In this document: positions 9,374 through 19,399 of the stretch, in pieces
Layout: every line of letters starts with the position of its first letter
Numbering within the stretch: the stretch's first letter is position 1
DNA from: Bacteroidota bacterium
GTDB taxonomy: Bacteria; Bacteroidota; Bacteroidia; Flavobacteriales_D; Crocinitomicaceae
Assembly (NCBI GenBank): GCA_016868915.1
Contig: VGFL01000005.1
Span: 1-53,660 of the forward strand
Reading direction: 5' to 3'
DNA length: 53,660 bases
Notes under the pieces: generated by a model
Seen by the model: the letters and a program-made list of their open reading frames with translations, nothing else
The model's database searches: none
Told to the model about the DNA's origin: nothing
Made by a program: the position numbers and the translations under genes

Positions 9374-10717
9374 ATGAAAGGAAGAAAATTATTATTAGAT
9401 AAGATAGGTATTTCAGGCATTGAAACGTTTGAAATTTATAAGAAAAATGGTGGTTATCGTTCTGTGGAAAAGGCACTGAAATCAATGTCTCCGGAAGACG
9501 TAGTTGAAGAGGTTAAAAAATCCGGACTTCGAGGAAGAGGTGGCGCAGGATTTCCAACGGGAATGAAATGGTCTTTTCTTGCTAAACCAGAGGGAGTTCC
9601 GAGATACTTGGTATGTAATGCCGACGAATCTGAACCTGGGACTTTCAAAGATCGATATCTAATGGAACACATTCCTCACCTATTGATTGAGGGAATGATA
9701 ACCTCAAGCTATGCACTGGGTTCAAATTTATCATTTATCTACATTCGAGGAGAATTTATGTGGATTTTACACATTCTCGAAAAAGCAATTGCAGAAGCTT
9801 ATAATAATGGTTATTTAGGAAAAAACATACTCGGATCGGGATACGATTTAGATTTAAGAGTTATGCCAGGTGGAGGTGCATATATTTGTGGTGAAGAAAC
9901 TGCTCTACTCGAATCACTTGAGGGAAAAAGGGGAAATCCAAGAATGAAGCCTCCTTTCCCAGCGGTTAAAGGTCTTTGGGGATGTCCTACAGTAGTAAAT
10001 AATGTAGAAAGTATTGCTGCAGTTGTTCCTATTGTGAACGATGGTGGCGATGCTTATGCCCAAATTGGAATTGGTAAAAGTACTGGTACAAAACTTATTT
10101 CTGCTTGTGGAAATTTAGCTCGACCTGGGGTTTACGAAATAGAACTTGGTCTCTCCGTTGAGGAGTTTATTTACGGTGACGATTGGTGCCGGGGAATAGC
10201 TAATGGAAAAAAAATTAAAGCATGTGTTCCAGGTGGATCATCAGTTCCAATTCTTCCTCACTATTTAATAACTAAAACAGCATCAGGAGAAAATCGGCTA
10301 ATGTCATATGAGAGTTTAGCTGATGGTGGTTTCTTATCGGGCTCGATGCTGGGATCTGGCGGATTTATTGCTTTTGATGAAGATCAATGTATTGTCCGTA
10401 ATACATGGAACTTTGCCAGATTCTATTCGCACGAATCATGTGGTCAATGCTCTCCCTGCAGAGAAGGAACCGGATGGATGGAAAAAGTACTCAACCGATT
10501 GGAGCATGGAGAAGGAAATTTAAGAGACATAGAACTTTTAGAGGAAATAAATAAAAAGATTGAAGGAAATACAATTTGCCCACTTGGTGACGCTGCTGCA
10601 TGGCCTGTTGCTGCTGCTATTCGTCATTTCAGAGATGAATTTGAATGGCATGTCACAAACCGTGAAGAGTCTCAAACAAGAAATTACGGTTTGTGTAAGG
10701 AACCAGTTACAGCGTAA
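9374..10717 (+). CDS. nuoF: NADH-quinone oxidoreductase subunit F
   Basis: GLRGRGGAGFPTGMKW, NADESEPGTFKDR, ESCGQCSPCREGT. ATG 9374 preferred over TTG 9359. Confidence 0.96.
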   Translation: MKGRKLLLDKIGISGIETFEIYKKNGGYRSVEKALKSMSPEDVVEEVKKSGLRGRGGAGFPTGMKWSFLAKPEGVPRYLVCNADESEPGTFKDRYLMEHIPHLLIEGMITSSYALGSNLSFIYIRGEFMWILHILEKAIAEAYNNGYLGKNILGSGYDLDLRVMPGGGAYICGEETALLESLEGKRGNPRMKPPFPAVKGLWGCPTVVNNVESIAAVVPIVNDGGDAYAQIGIGKSTGTKLISACGNLARPGVYEIELGLSVEEFIYGDDWCRGIANGKKIKACVPGGSSVPILPHYLITKTASGENRLMSYESLADGGFLSGSMLGSGGFIAFDEDQCIVRNTWNFARFYSHESCGQCSPCREGTGWMEKVLNRLEHGEGNLRDIELLEEINKKIEGNTICPLGDAAAWPVAAAIRHFRDEFEWHVTNREESQTRNYGLCKEPVTA

Positions 10718-10727
10718 ACAGTAAATT

Positions 10728-11690
10728 ATGGTTAAAGTAACAATTGATAATATCGAGGTTGAAGTTGAACAAGGTACAACAATCCTGAATGCAGCCCGTC
10801 AAATCGGAGGTGAAGTTGTTCCTCCTGCAATGTGCTACTACAGTAAACTTCCTGGTTCTGGTGGTAAATGTAGAACTTGTTTGGTTGAGGTAGCGGCGGG
10901 TTCCTCTGCGGATCCACGTCCCATGCCAAAATTAGTTGCCTCATGCTCTACGCCCGTTATGGACGGGATGATCGTTAAGAATAAAACCTCTGATCGAGTT
11001 CATGAAAATCGCGGAGGAGTAGTAGAATTTCTTCTAGCCAACCATCCTCTTGACTGCCCAGTTTGTGATCAAGCAGGCGAATGCCATTTACAAGACTTAG
11101 GATATGAACATGGTTCGCAGAAAAGCCGCTATGAAGAAGAAAAAAGAACATTTGAACCAATCGATATTGGCGATACCATAAAACTTCACATGAATCGATG
11201 TATCTTATGTTATCGATGTGTGCATGTAGCAGATAATCTAACTGAAAATAGAGTACATGGAGTTTTAAATCGCGGGGAACAAGCTGAAATTAGTACCTAC
11301 ATCGAAAATGCAATTGATAATGATTTTTCAGGAAATATGATCGATGTTTGTCCTGTTGGAGCTCTTACTGATAAAACATTTCGATTTAAAAGTCGTGTTT
11401 GGTTTCTAAAACCAATGGAAGCTGAAAGATCTTGTAATAAATGTTCCGGAAAAGCCGTGTTGTGGATGTTTGGAAACGAAATTTACCGCGTTACCGCGCG
11501 AAAAGATAAATATGGAGAAGTTGAGGATATTGATGGCAAACCAGGATGGATCTGTAATGATTGTCGTTTTGAAAACAAAGAGGTCTCCAAATGGAAGATT
11601 CTTGGGCCTAGAGTCATTGACCGTCACTCAGTCATTTCTCAAGGTAAGTATGAAACAAAAATTGAAACTTCAACTAAAAAGATAAACTAA
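10728..11690 (+). CDS. nuoG: NADH-quinone oxidoreductase subunit G, short form (Fe-S part only)
   Basis: 2Fe-2S ferredoxin domain, HPLDCPVCDQAGECHLQD, CILCYRCVHVAD, CPVGALTDK. Ends at 320 aa, without room for a molybdopterin oxidoreductase domain. Confidence 0.9.
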   Translation: MVKVTIDNIEVEVEQGTTILNAARQIGGEVVPPAMCYYSKLPGSGGKCRTCLVEVAAGSSADPRPMPKLVASCSTPVMDGMIVKNKTSDRVHENRGGVVEFLLANHPLDCPVCDQAGECHLQDLGYEHGSQKSRYEEEKRTFEPIDIGDTIKLHMNRCILCYRCVHVADNLTENRVHGVLNRGEQAEISTYIENAIDNDFSGNMIDVCPVGALTDKTFRFKSRVWFLKPMEAERSCNKCSGKAVLWMFGNEIYRVTARKDKYGEVEDIDGKPGWICNDCRFENKEVSKWKILGPRVIDRHSVISQGKYETKIETSTKKIN

Positions 11691-12718
11691 TGGATTTAGC
11701 ATTCATAATAGAAAAGTTTTCTCTTGTCTTATTGGTTTTCTTGATTTCCCTTGGGGTAGCTGCCTATTCAACGTTTTTTGAACGAAAATTGGCCGGCTGG
11801 ATACAAGATCGAATAGGTCCTAATCGGGCTGGACCCTTTGGCCTCTTACAACCAATTGCTGATGGTGTGAAAATGTTCCTAAAAGAAGATTTTATTCCAA
11901 AAAATTCAGATAAGTGGTTATTCATCATTGGTCCTGGTATATCAATGTTTACAGCGCTAATTACTAGTACAATTATTCCTTGGGGGCCTCCTGTTGAAGT
12001 TTTTGGAAGACAAGTAACTTTACAAATAGCGGACTTTAATATTGGAATTTTATTCATTTTTGGTGTTGTATCAATGGGTGTTTATGGAATCATGATTGGG
12101 GGTTGGTCATCAAATAACAAATACTCCTTGTTCGGTGCAATTCGTGCATCTTCACAAATGATCTCCTATGAACTTGCTATGGGCATATCACTCATTACCA
12201 TTATTTTAATGTCAGGTGGTTTAAGCTTGAATGACATACTTGATCATCAAAAAGGAATCAATTGGAATATTTTCTACCAACCATTGTGTTTTCTTATCTT
12301 CTTTATTTGTTCATTGGCTGAAACAAATCGAGCTCCTTTTGACTTACCTGAATGTGAGTCTGAGTTGATTGGGGGTTACCATACTGAATATACTTCAATG
12401 AAATTGGGTCTTTTCTTATTTTCTGAATATGTTGCAATGTTTATTTCATCAGCCATTATTTCAATTTTATTCTTTGGTGGATATCATTTTCCAGGCGAAA
12501 CGTATTTTGTTGGTAATACATTAGCGATTATTAGTATTTTGGTTTTCTTCGCGAAAACATTCTTTTTTGTATTCATTTTCATGTGGATTCGTTGGACAAT
12601 CCCTCGTTTTCGATTTGATCAATTAATGCACTTGGGTTGGAAAACGCTTATTCCGCTCGCAATTATTAATATGATGATAACCGGGATTATTATTGCAATT
12701 TATGAAGGTTGGTTTTAA
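11690..12718 (+). CDS. nuoH: NADH-quinone oxidoreductase subunit H
   Basis: ERKLAGWIQDRIGPNRAGPFGLLQPIADGVKMFLKED and ETNRAPFDLPECESELIGGYHTEY. Confidence 0.96.
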   Translation: MDLAFIIEKFSLVLLVFLISLGVAAYSTFFERKLAGWIQDRIGPNRAGPFGLLQPIADGVKMFLKEDFIPKNSDKWLFIIGPGISMFTALITSTIIPWGPPVEVFGRQVTLQIADFNIGILFIFGVVSMGVYGIMIGGWSSNNKYSLFGAIRASSQMISYELAMGISLITIILMSGGLSLNDILDHQKGINWNIFYQPLCFLIFFICSLAETNRAPFDLPECESELIGGYHTEYTSMKLGLFLFSEYVAMFISSAIISILFFGGYHFPGETYFVGNTLAIISILVFFAKTFFFVFIFMWIRWTIPRFRFDQLMHLGWKTLIPLAIINMMITGIIIAIYEGWF

Positions 12719-12728
12719 AAAATAAAAA

Positions 12729-13271
12729 ATGGAAAGTTTAACCAATAGAAAAAAAGTAGTCTCAAATAAACCAATGACTTTTATTGAAAAATTGTATTTA
12801 CCTGCAATCTTCAGCGGAATGTTTATTACGTTGAAACATATGTTCAAAAAGAAAAAAACAATTAAATATCCCGAGGAAACTCGTGTTTTTGCACCTGTCT
12901 ATCGAGGTCAACACGTGCTCAAAAGAGATGAACAGGGAAGAGAAAATTGTACTGCATGCGGATTGTGCGCTGTGGCTTGTCCAGCTGAGGCAATTACGAT
13001 GGTTGCAAACGAGCGGAAAAAAGGTGAAGAGCACCTCTATCGTGAGGAAAAATATGCAGAAACTTATGAGATAAATATGTTACGATGTATTTTTTGCGGT
13101 TTGTGTGAAGAGGCTTGCCCAAAGGAAGCTATTTTTCTTACTGATCGTATTGTTCCGACTGAATTTGAACGCGGTGAATTTATATATGGAAAGGATATAT
13201 TGGTTGAATCAATTGAGGAGCGAATTGACATCTCAAAAAGACAAAATACGGGTAAACGAGGAGTAGTATGA
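12729..13271 (+). CDS. nuoI: NADH-quinone oxidoreductase subunit I
   Basis: Two 4Fe-4S motifs: CTACGLCAVACPAEAI and CIFCGLCEEACPKEAI. Confidence 0.96.
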   Translation: MESLTNRKKVVSNKPMTFIEKLYLPAIFSGMFITLKHMFKKKKTIKYPEETRVFAPVYRGQHVLKRDEQGRENCTACGLCAVACPAEAITMVANERKKGEEHLYREEKYAETYEINMLRCIFCGLCEEACPKEAIFLTDRIVPTEFERGEFIYGKDILVESIEERIDISKRQNTGKRGVV

Positions 13272-13774
13272 CATTAGAACTGATCGCATATATCTTAGGT
13301 GGACTTACAATCGGGTCAGCTTTGATGGTCGTATTGAGTAACCATCCAATCAGAAGTGTTCTCTACTTGGTAATAACATTCTTCTTTATTTCAGGACATT
13401 TTTTACTCATGAATGCTCAATTCTTGGCAATTGTGAATATAATTGTCTATGCAGGAGCAATTATGGTATTGTTCCTATTTACGTTGATGTTGCTAAATCT
13501 GAACCAATCTGATGAACCAAACTCAAAGAACTATCTTTCACTCTCGGCAATTATTGGAGGTGGTTCCTTATTGTTAATCCTCATTGCCGCCTTGCGAGAT
13601 GAATTCACATTCAATGAAGCAATTCACGAGAATTATTCAGGTTTGGTGGAAAATTTAGGAAACACACTCTTCACGAAGTACTTAGTTCCTTTTGAAATAT
13701 CGTCAATTCTCTTCATCTCTGCTATGGTCGGTGCTGTTTTACTTGCCAAAAGAGAAAATCAACAAATCGATTAA
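13268..13774 (+). CDS. nuoJ: NADH-quinone oxidoreductase subunit J
   Basis: NPIRS-like HPIRSVLYLVITFFFISGHFLLMNAQFLAIVNIIVYAGAIMVLFLFTLMLL. Confidence 0.95.
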   Translation: MTLELIAYILGGLTIGSALMVVLSNHPIRSVLYLVITFFFISGHFLLMNAQFLAIVNIIVYAGAIMVLFLFTLMLLNLNQSDEPNSKNYLSLSAIIGGGSLLLILIAALRDEFTFNEAIHENYSGLVENLGNTLFTKYLVPFEISSILFISAMVGAVLLAKRENQQID

Positions 13775-13777
13775 AAT

Positions 13778-14107
13778 ATGGCAGGACAATTAGCAACAAT
13801 ACAAGGACTAACAGTTGATTATTATTTCATCTTATCTACTGTACTGTTTTCAATTGGAGCAATCGGACTATTGACACGCAAAAATATGATTGTAATGCTC
13901 ATGTGCATTGAATTAATGTTGAATAGCGTAAACCTACTTTTAGTAGCATTTTCCTCTTATTTTGGAACTGGTGATGCACAAATTTTTGTATTCTTTATCG
14001 TTGTTGTGGCTGCAGCGGAGGCTACCGTTGGATTATCGATTCTAATTATGGCCTATCGAAACAACCGCAACATCGAGGCGGATTTATTAAACAATTTAAA
14101 AGGATAA
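13778..14107 (+). CDS. nuoK: NADH-quinone oxidoreductase subunit K
   Basis: LLTRKNMIVMLMCIELMLNSVNLLLVAF...VAAAEATVGLSIL. Confidence 0.95.
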   Translation: MAGQLATIQGLTVDYYFILSTVLFSIGAIGLLTRKNMIVMLMCIELMLNSVNLLLVAFSSYFGTGDAQIFVFFIVVVAAAEATVGLSILIMAYRNNRNIEADLLNNLKG

Positions 14108-14110
14108 GAG

Positions 14111-16045
14111 ATGGCTACCGAATCACTCATTCTTCTCGTTTTACTTTTCCCTCTTTTAGGCGGTATAATTAATGGGATTGTAGGAAAAAATTTGTCTGAA
14201 TCATTGATAGGTATAATTGGAACAGCAATGGTGGCAATCCCCTTCATTATTTCATTTAGTATATTTCTTTCTCTTGATAAGGCCATTCAAATTCCTCTAT
14301 TTACCTTGATTCAAATGTCTAAGTTTTCTTTGAATGCAGGACTTCAAGTTGATGGGTTGGCAATTTGGATGACAATGATAATTACAGGTATAGGAACCCT
14401 AATTCATATTTTCTCCATGGGCTATATGAAAGGAGATTCGGGCTTTCATAAATTCTTTGCCTATTTGAATTTGTTTGTATTTTCTATGTTAATTCTTGTT
14501 CTGGGTAGTAGCTTTTTTATGCTTTTCTTCGGATGGGAAGGGGTCGGAATCTGTTCGTATTTGTTGATTGGGTTCCATTACAACGATAAAGAAAAGGGGA
14601 TGTTGAATACGCTTGCGGCACGCAAAGCTTTTGTAATGAACAGAATTGGAGATTTAGGATTATTAATTGCCTGCTTTTTACTTATTGGAAAATTTGGCAG
14701 CCTTGAATTTACCGAAATTGCAATAAAAATGAAAACCATACCAATTGGTATGGATTCCTTAGCGATTATTTCAATTACCCTTTGTTTATTTTTAGCTGCA
14801 ACCGGAAAATCAGCACAAATTCCTTTATTTACATGGTTGCCTGATGCCATGGCCGGTCCAACCCCTGTTTCTGCATTGATTCACGCTGCTACAATGGTAA
14901 CCGCAGGTATTTATTTGGTTGTTCGTTCCAATTTTCTTTTTGAACTTGCGCCATATACGCAGCATATCATTTTATACATTGGATTGGCAACCTCCCTTGT
15001 AGCCGCTTTCATTGCCATGCGTCAAAACGATATCAAAAAAGTACTTGCCTACTCTACCGTTTCTCAATTAGGCTTAATGTTCGTTGCGCTAGGTCTTGGA
15101 TCATATTCGGTAGCCATTTTCCATGTTACAACACACGCCTTCTTCAAGGCCCTTTTATTTCTAGGTTCAGGAAGTATTATTCTCGCTAACCACCATGAGC
15201 AGAATATCACTAAAATGGGCGGATTAAAAAAATATATGCCAACCACACACATGGTATTTTTAATAGGAACACTCGCCATCGCTGGTTTTCCGTTCCTTTC
15301 TGGTTTTTTCTCCAAAGATGAAATCTTAGCTGCTGGTTTTGGTCACGGCCCCATTATTTTTGGACTATTGATTTTATCAGCTTCTCTCACTGCTATTTAT
15401 ATGTTCAGAATGTATTTCTTGGTATTCTTTGGTGAGTTTAGAGGAGATAATCATACCAGAGATCACCTGCACGAAAGTCCTGCCGTAATGACCATACCTT
15501 TGATTGTTCTCGCAATTTTATCCATTTTTGGGGGAGCATTGAATTTTCCTTCATTTATGATTGAATCTGGTTCACATTGGTTAGATGATTTTCTAAGTCA
15601 CAGTACTTTTGGATTGAGTGCAGTACATCCGCATCACCTCGATACCACTATAGCAGTAGGAATAATGATCGGAACTAGCTTATTGACCCTTACAATTATT
15701 GGAATATCATACATCATTTATGTTACTAAGAAAAAAACGACGAAAGAAGAATCAGAATTTATTGGCTGGGAGAAACTATCAACAAAAAAATTGTATTTCG
15801 ACGAATTATACCATTCCCTTTTTGTAAAACCAATTGAGTGGAAATCTTTAAATGTTCTTCCTTTTATTGAAAATGGAATTCTCTACAAAATAATTTCGAT
15901 TTTAACAGCATTTGTTGTTTCTTCAGGAAATCAAATAAGAAAAATACAAAGCGGTATTCTCTCTAGTTATTACTTCTGGATGATTATCGGAATTGTCGGA
16001 TTAATTGGATATTATTTAATTTATTTCAAATTTTGGAACTCTTAA
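14111..16045 (+). CDS. nuoL: NADH-quinone oxidoreductase subunit L
   Basis: WEGVGICSYLLIGFHY, TWLPDAMAGPTPVSALIHAATMVTAGIYLVVR. Confidence 0.96.
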   Translation: MATESLILLVLLFPLLGGIINGIVGKNLSESLIGIIGTAMVAIPFIISFSIFLSLDKAIQIPLFTLIQMSKFSLNAGLQVDGLAIWMTMIITGIGTLIHIFSMGYMKGDSGFHKFFAYLNLFVFSMLILVLGSSFFMLFFGWEGVGICSYLLIGFHYNDKEKGMLNTLAARKAFVMNRIGDLGLLIACFLLIGKFGSLEFTEIAIKMKTIPIGMDSLAIISITLCLFLAATGKSAQIPLFTWLPDAMAGPTPVSALIHAATMVTAGIYLVVRSNFLFELAPYTQHIILYIGLATSLVAAFIAMRQNDIKKVLAYSTVSQLGLMFVALGLGSYSVAIFHVTTHAFFKALLFLGSGSIILANHHEQNITKMGGLKKYMPTTHMVFLIGTLAIAGFPFLSGFFSKDEILAAGFGHGPIIFGLLILSASLTAIYMFRMYFLVFFGEFRGDNHTRDHLHESPAVMTIPLIVLAILSIFGGALNFPSFMIESGSHWLDDFLSHSTFGLSAVHPHHLDTTIAVGIMIGTSLLTLTIIGISYIIYVTKKKTTKEESEFIGWEKLSTKKLYFDELYHSLFVKPIEWKSLNVLPFIENGILYKIISILTAFVVSSGNQIRKIQSGILSSYYFWMIIGIVGLIGYYLIYFKFWNS

Positions 16046-17466
16046 TCGTAACGTTAGCCTTAGGATTAATATCCTTTATTATTCCTCGAAATAACATCAA
16101 GTTATTCGGTTTGATGGGCAGTTTAGTTTCTGCCGGAGTCGCTATTTTTCATCTACTAAATTTCGATTCAACCGCACCGTTAACAACACTTTATGAAAAT
16201 CACACACTACCATTTGGAATGACTTTCCATATTGGATATGATGGCCTTGGATTATTAATGATTATGTTAACAAATCTAATCATTCCAATTATTTTATTGA
16301 GTAATTACAACAATTCTAAAACTTCAGAAAGCTCTCTTTTCCATGCGTTGGTATTTTTAATGCAATTTGGCTTACTAGGCGTTTTTTCAGCCGAAGACGG
16401 TATTTTATTTTATATTTTCTGGGAATTTACACTAATACCAATCTTCCTGATTCTCTATTGGTTTGGAAATGGAACAAACAAAATTCTATTGAAGTTTTTT
16501 ATTTATACTTTGATCGGTTCGCTTGGAATGTTATTGTCATTTATCGCACTTCGTACACACGCAACATCCTTTGATTATGTGGATTTAGTAGCGGCTAAAT
16601 TACCAGCAAAAAAAGCGTGTTGGATCATGTCAGGAATCATGCTTGCATTTGCTATTAAAATTCCTGTTTTTCCTTTTCACACCTGGCAACCCGATACTTA
16701 TACTTCAGCCCCAATGTCAGCAACGATGTTATTATCTGCTTTAATGTTGAAAATGGCTTTATTTGGAATGATAAAGTGGATGCTTCCGCTAGCTCCAGAA
16801 GGAATTGCTGATTTGAAATGGCTTGTATTGATTTTATCTGTGGTTGGTTTGTTGTATGCTGCAGTAATGTGTATCAGAATGAACGATATCAAACGTTTGT
16901 TTGCCTACGCTTCCATTAGTCACTTAGGACTTATCGCTGCCGGAATAATGATTTTTACAAAAGATGCGTTGGTCGGTGCATCCGTTCAAATTGTAAATCA
17001 CTCAATCATTGCTGTTGGACTTTTCCTAATCGCTGAAATTTTGGAGTCTCGTCTCAACACCCGTAATATGAGTGAAATGCAAGGTACAGCAACTCTTGCA
17101 CCTAAATTTGGTTTTTGGTTCGCTGTAATTGCTTTTGCCTCAGTTTCTATTCCTTTTACAGCAGGATTCATTGGGGAGTTTACCTTATTGAAAGAACTAA
17201 CTGATTTTAATCCTTGGATTGGTATATTAAGTTCAACTACCCTTGTTTTTGGAGCAGTTTACACCTTGAGAGCTTACCAATTATCCATGTTTGGAGCTCC
17301 AAAAAATGAGATCTTCGAAGACTTGCGTTGGAATGAAATTGCTGTATTCTTTATTTTATCAATTGCAGTGGTAGTTTTTGGATTATTTCCTCATCTCATA
17401 TCTGACTTGGTTGGACCAAGTTTAGATCGCATACTTGCTATTTTTAACGCCCCAACTTCTTTATAG
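16033..17466 (+). CDS. nuoM: NADH-quinone oxidoreductase subunit M (TTG start overlapping nuoL)
   Basis: FPFHTWQPDTYTSAPMSATMLLSALMLKM, FAYASISHLGLIAAGI. Confidence 0.94.
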   Translation: MELLIVTLALGLISFIIPRNNIKLFGLMGSLVSAGVAIFHLLNFDSTAPLTTLYENHTLPFGMTFHIGYDGLGLLMIMLTNLIIPIILLSNYNNSKTSESSLFHALVFLMQFGLLGVFSAEDGILFYIFWEFTLIPIFLILYWFGNGTNKILLKFFIYTLIGSLGMLLSFIALRTHATSFDYVDLVAAKLPAKKACWIMSGIMLAFAIKIPVFPFHTWQPDTYTSAPMSATMLLSALMLKMALFGMIKWMLPLAPEGIADLKWLVLILSVVGLLYAAVMCIRMNDIKRLFAYASISHLGLIAAGIMIFTKDALVGASVQIVNHSIIAVGLFLIAEILESRLNTRNMSEMQGTATLAPKFGFWFAVIAFASVSIPFTAGFIGEFTLLKELTDFNPWIGILSSTTLVFGAVYTLRAYQLSMFGAPKNEIFEDLRWNEIAVFFILSIAVVVFGLFPHLISDLVGPSLDRILAIFNAPTSL

Positions 17467-17468
17467 AT

Positions 17469-18824
17469 ATGGAAGCAATTATTATTCTTTTTCTAACTGG
17501 TATCATTGCTCTGTTTTTGGGAATATTTAAACAACCCAAGTTAACAACAGTATCATCTATATTAGGTTTAGTGGCTGCAGGTATTGTACAATATTTTCCA
17601 CTTGATATTTTGAGCGATAAATACAATATTTTAGAATTTGGTGATGCCGGTAATGCATTTGTTATCCTTGCACTTATGATTACAGCATTAATTATTCTAT
17701 CCGGTGATAAAGGGTTTCAAGAGGATAAATCACACGTTGGTGACTACCATGCGCTTTTGCTTTTTTCATTGTCAGGTGGAATTATCCTCATAGGTTTCAA
17801 AGATATTTTTATGTTCTTTCTTGGTTTAGAAATATTATCTATTCCACTTTATGTATTAGCTGGAGCGAAAAGACAGTCCAAAGAATCCTCAGAAGCGGCA
17901 GTAAAATATTTCTTTATGGGGGCATTTGCTACTTGTATACTTTTATTTGGAGTAGCTTTGATTTATGGTTCAACGCAATCATTCGAACTAGAAAAAATAT
18001 TGGAGTTTACAGCTGAAAATCCGGTCGGCCCAATATTCTACGTAGGATTATTATTTATCCTTGCTTCATTCTTGTTTAAAGTTGGGGCTGCACCATTCCA
18101 TTTTTGGGTTCCTGATGTGTATCAAGGAAGTCCAACGGTTTTCATGGGTTATATGTCTTCGGTTGTTAAACTGGTTGGTGTTTTCGCTTTCGTTAAGTTT
18201 TTCCGGATCGCCTTTGATAATGTTCATGAATTTTGGACAATTTTAATTGCCGTTTTAATAGCTATTTCGATGTTTATTGGTAATTTATCTGCATTAGTTC
18301 AAACGAAATTCAAAAGACTTCTCGCCTACTCTAGTATAACAAATGGATCCTATGCATTGATGTCTATTTTATATCAAGGAAGTGTTCAAGATTCTTCGTT
18401 GTGGATTTTTATGGTGGGTTATGGTATGTCTGTTGTTGCGTTAATTACCATTTCAACTATAGTTAATGATGAGCGTGATGAAATTTCCTCCTTAAAAGGA
18501 ATTGGATATAAAAACCCATTGATTGGTTTGGTAGCAATTGTTGCTTTACTTTCAACTTCCGGTATTCCACCTTTTACCGGATTTTTTGGTAAATTGATGA
18601 TTTTCTCAGCCGTGTGGGTGAATTATCCGTGGTTGATTATCCTTGCTTTAATAAATTCAGCAATTGGTGTTTACATCTACTTACGATTAATCATGACAAT
18701 TCTTTCAAAAGAGAATAGCGAAACAACTTCTAAACTTTCCATAACTATTCTTCAACAAGGAGTTCTCATTTCTTGTTTAGTGATTCTTACTTTTGGATGG
18801 GTATTCTTGGCTGGTTGGAAGTAA
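17469..18824 (+). CDS. nuoN: NADH-quinone oxidoreductase subunit N
   Basis: GAAPFHFWVPDVYQGSPTVFMGYMSSVVKL, RLLAYSSITNGSYAL. Confidence 0.95.
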   Translation: MEAIIILFLTGIIALFLGIFKQPKLTTVSSILGLVAAGIVQYFPLDILSDKYNILEFGDAGNAFVILALMITALIILSGDKGFQEDKSHVGDYHALLLFSLSGGIILIGFKDIFMFFLGLEILSIPLYVLAGAKRQSKESSEAAVKYFFMGAFATCILLFGVALIYGSTQSFELEKILEFTAENPVGPIFYVGLLFILASFLFKVGAAPFHFWVPDVYQGSPTVFMGYMSSVVKLVGVFAFVKFFRIAFDNVHEFWTILIAVLIAISMFIGNLSALVQTKFKRLLAYSSITNGSYALMSILYQGSVQDSSLWIFMVGYGMSVVALITISTIVNDERDEISSLKGIGYKNPLIGLVAIVALLSTSGIPPFTGFFGKLMIFSAVWVNYPWLIILALINSAIGVYIYLRLIMTILSKENSETTSKLSITILQQGVLISCLVILTFGWVFLAGWK

Positions 18825-18846
18825 GATTTGATTCCCTTAAATTACC

Positions 18847-19398
18847 TTAGGTTCTAAATATCAACTTTCGATAAACTACTGAAATAATTAAACTATTCAG
18901 AGTCACGTAGATCATTAATGCCAACAACGTTAATGTCATGGTGAATTGGGCGCTAAAAAACATCTCTGGACTCTTCTTCATCTCATTGAATAATTGCTTC
19001 TTTGAGTAATTTCTTAATTTAGCATTTTCGGTTTTTATCTTTTTAACTTGTACAGAATCACTTAGTACCTTATTAATTTGAGCATAGGTCTTTATCAGCT
19101 GACGCTTGTTGTACTCCGTATCAATTTTGCCATAGTATAAATAAATGAAAATACTAGTTAGCACTGCATAAGCAACACCAGGAGCCATTGCGTTTTTTAT
19201 GTCGGTCATTACATTACTTTCATCTCCTTTTTTCTTAACCAAATACAAACCAAAAGCAACAGCAAAAGTTGCTAAAAACATATTTAGAAAAACGAAGCCA
19301 TTAACGGAATCAGAAGACCAACCCGACCAAAAAAAAATTAACTTAGTGCAGAACCACAACAAGGAGGCAAAAAGTCCGATTAGCAAGCCTGATTTCAT
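18847..19398 (-). CDS. DUF4199-like membrane protein
   Basis: Four predicted TM segments, ~180 aa, layout typical of DUF4199 proteins of Bacteroidota. Confidence 0.6.
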   Translation of the reverse strand: MKSGLLIGLFASLLWFCTKLIFFWSGWSSDSVNGFVFLNMFLATFAVAFGLYLVKKKGDESNVMTDIKNAMAPGVAYAVLTSIFIYLYYGKIDTEYNKRQLIKTYAQINKVLSDSVQVKKIKTENAKLRNYSKKQLFNEMKKSPEMFFSAQFTMTLTLLALMIYVTLNSLIISVVYRKLIFRT

Positions 19399-19399
19399 C

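Noticed and set aside
19329-19337. A9 run in the DUF4199 gene
   Set aside because: A/T homopolymers of this length are frequent in this genome and no regulatory role is evident.
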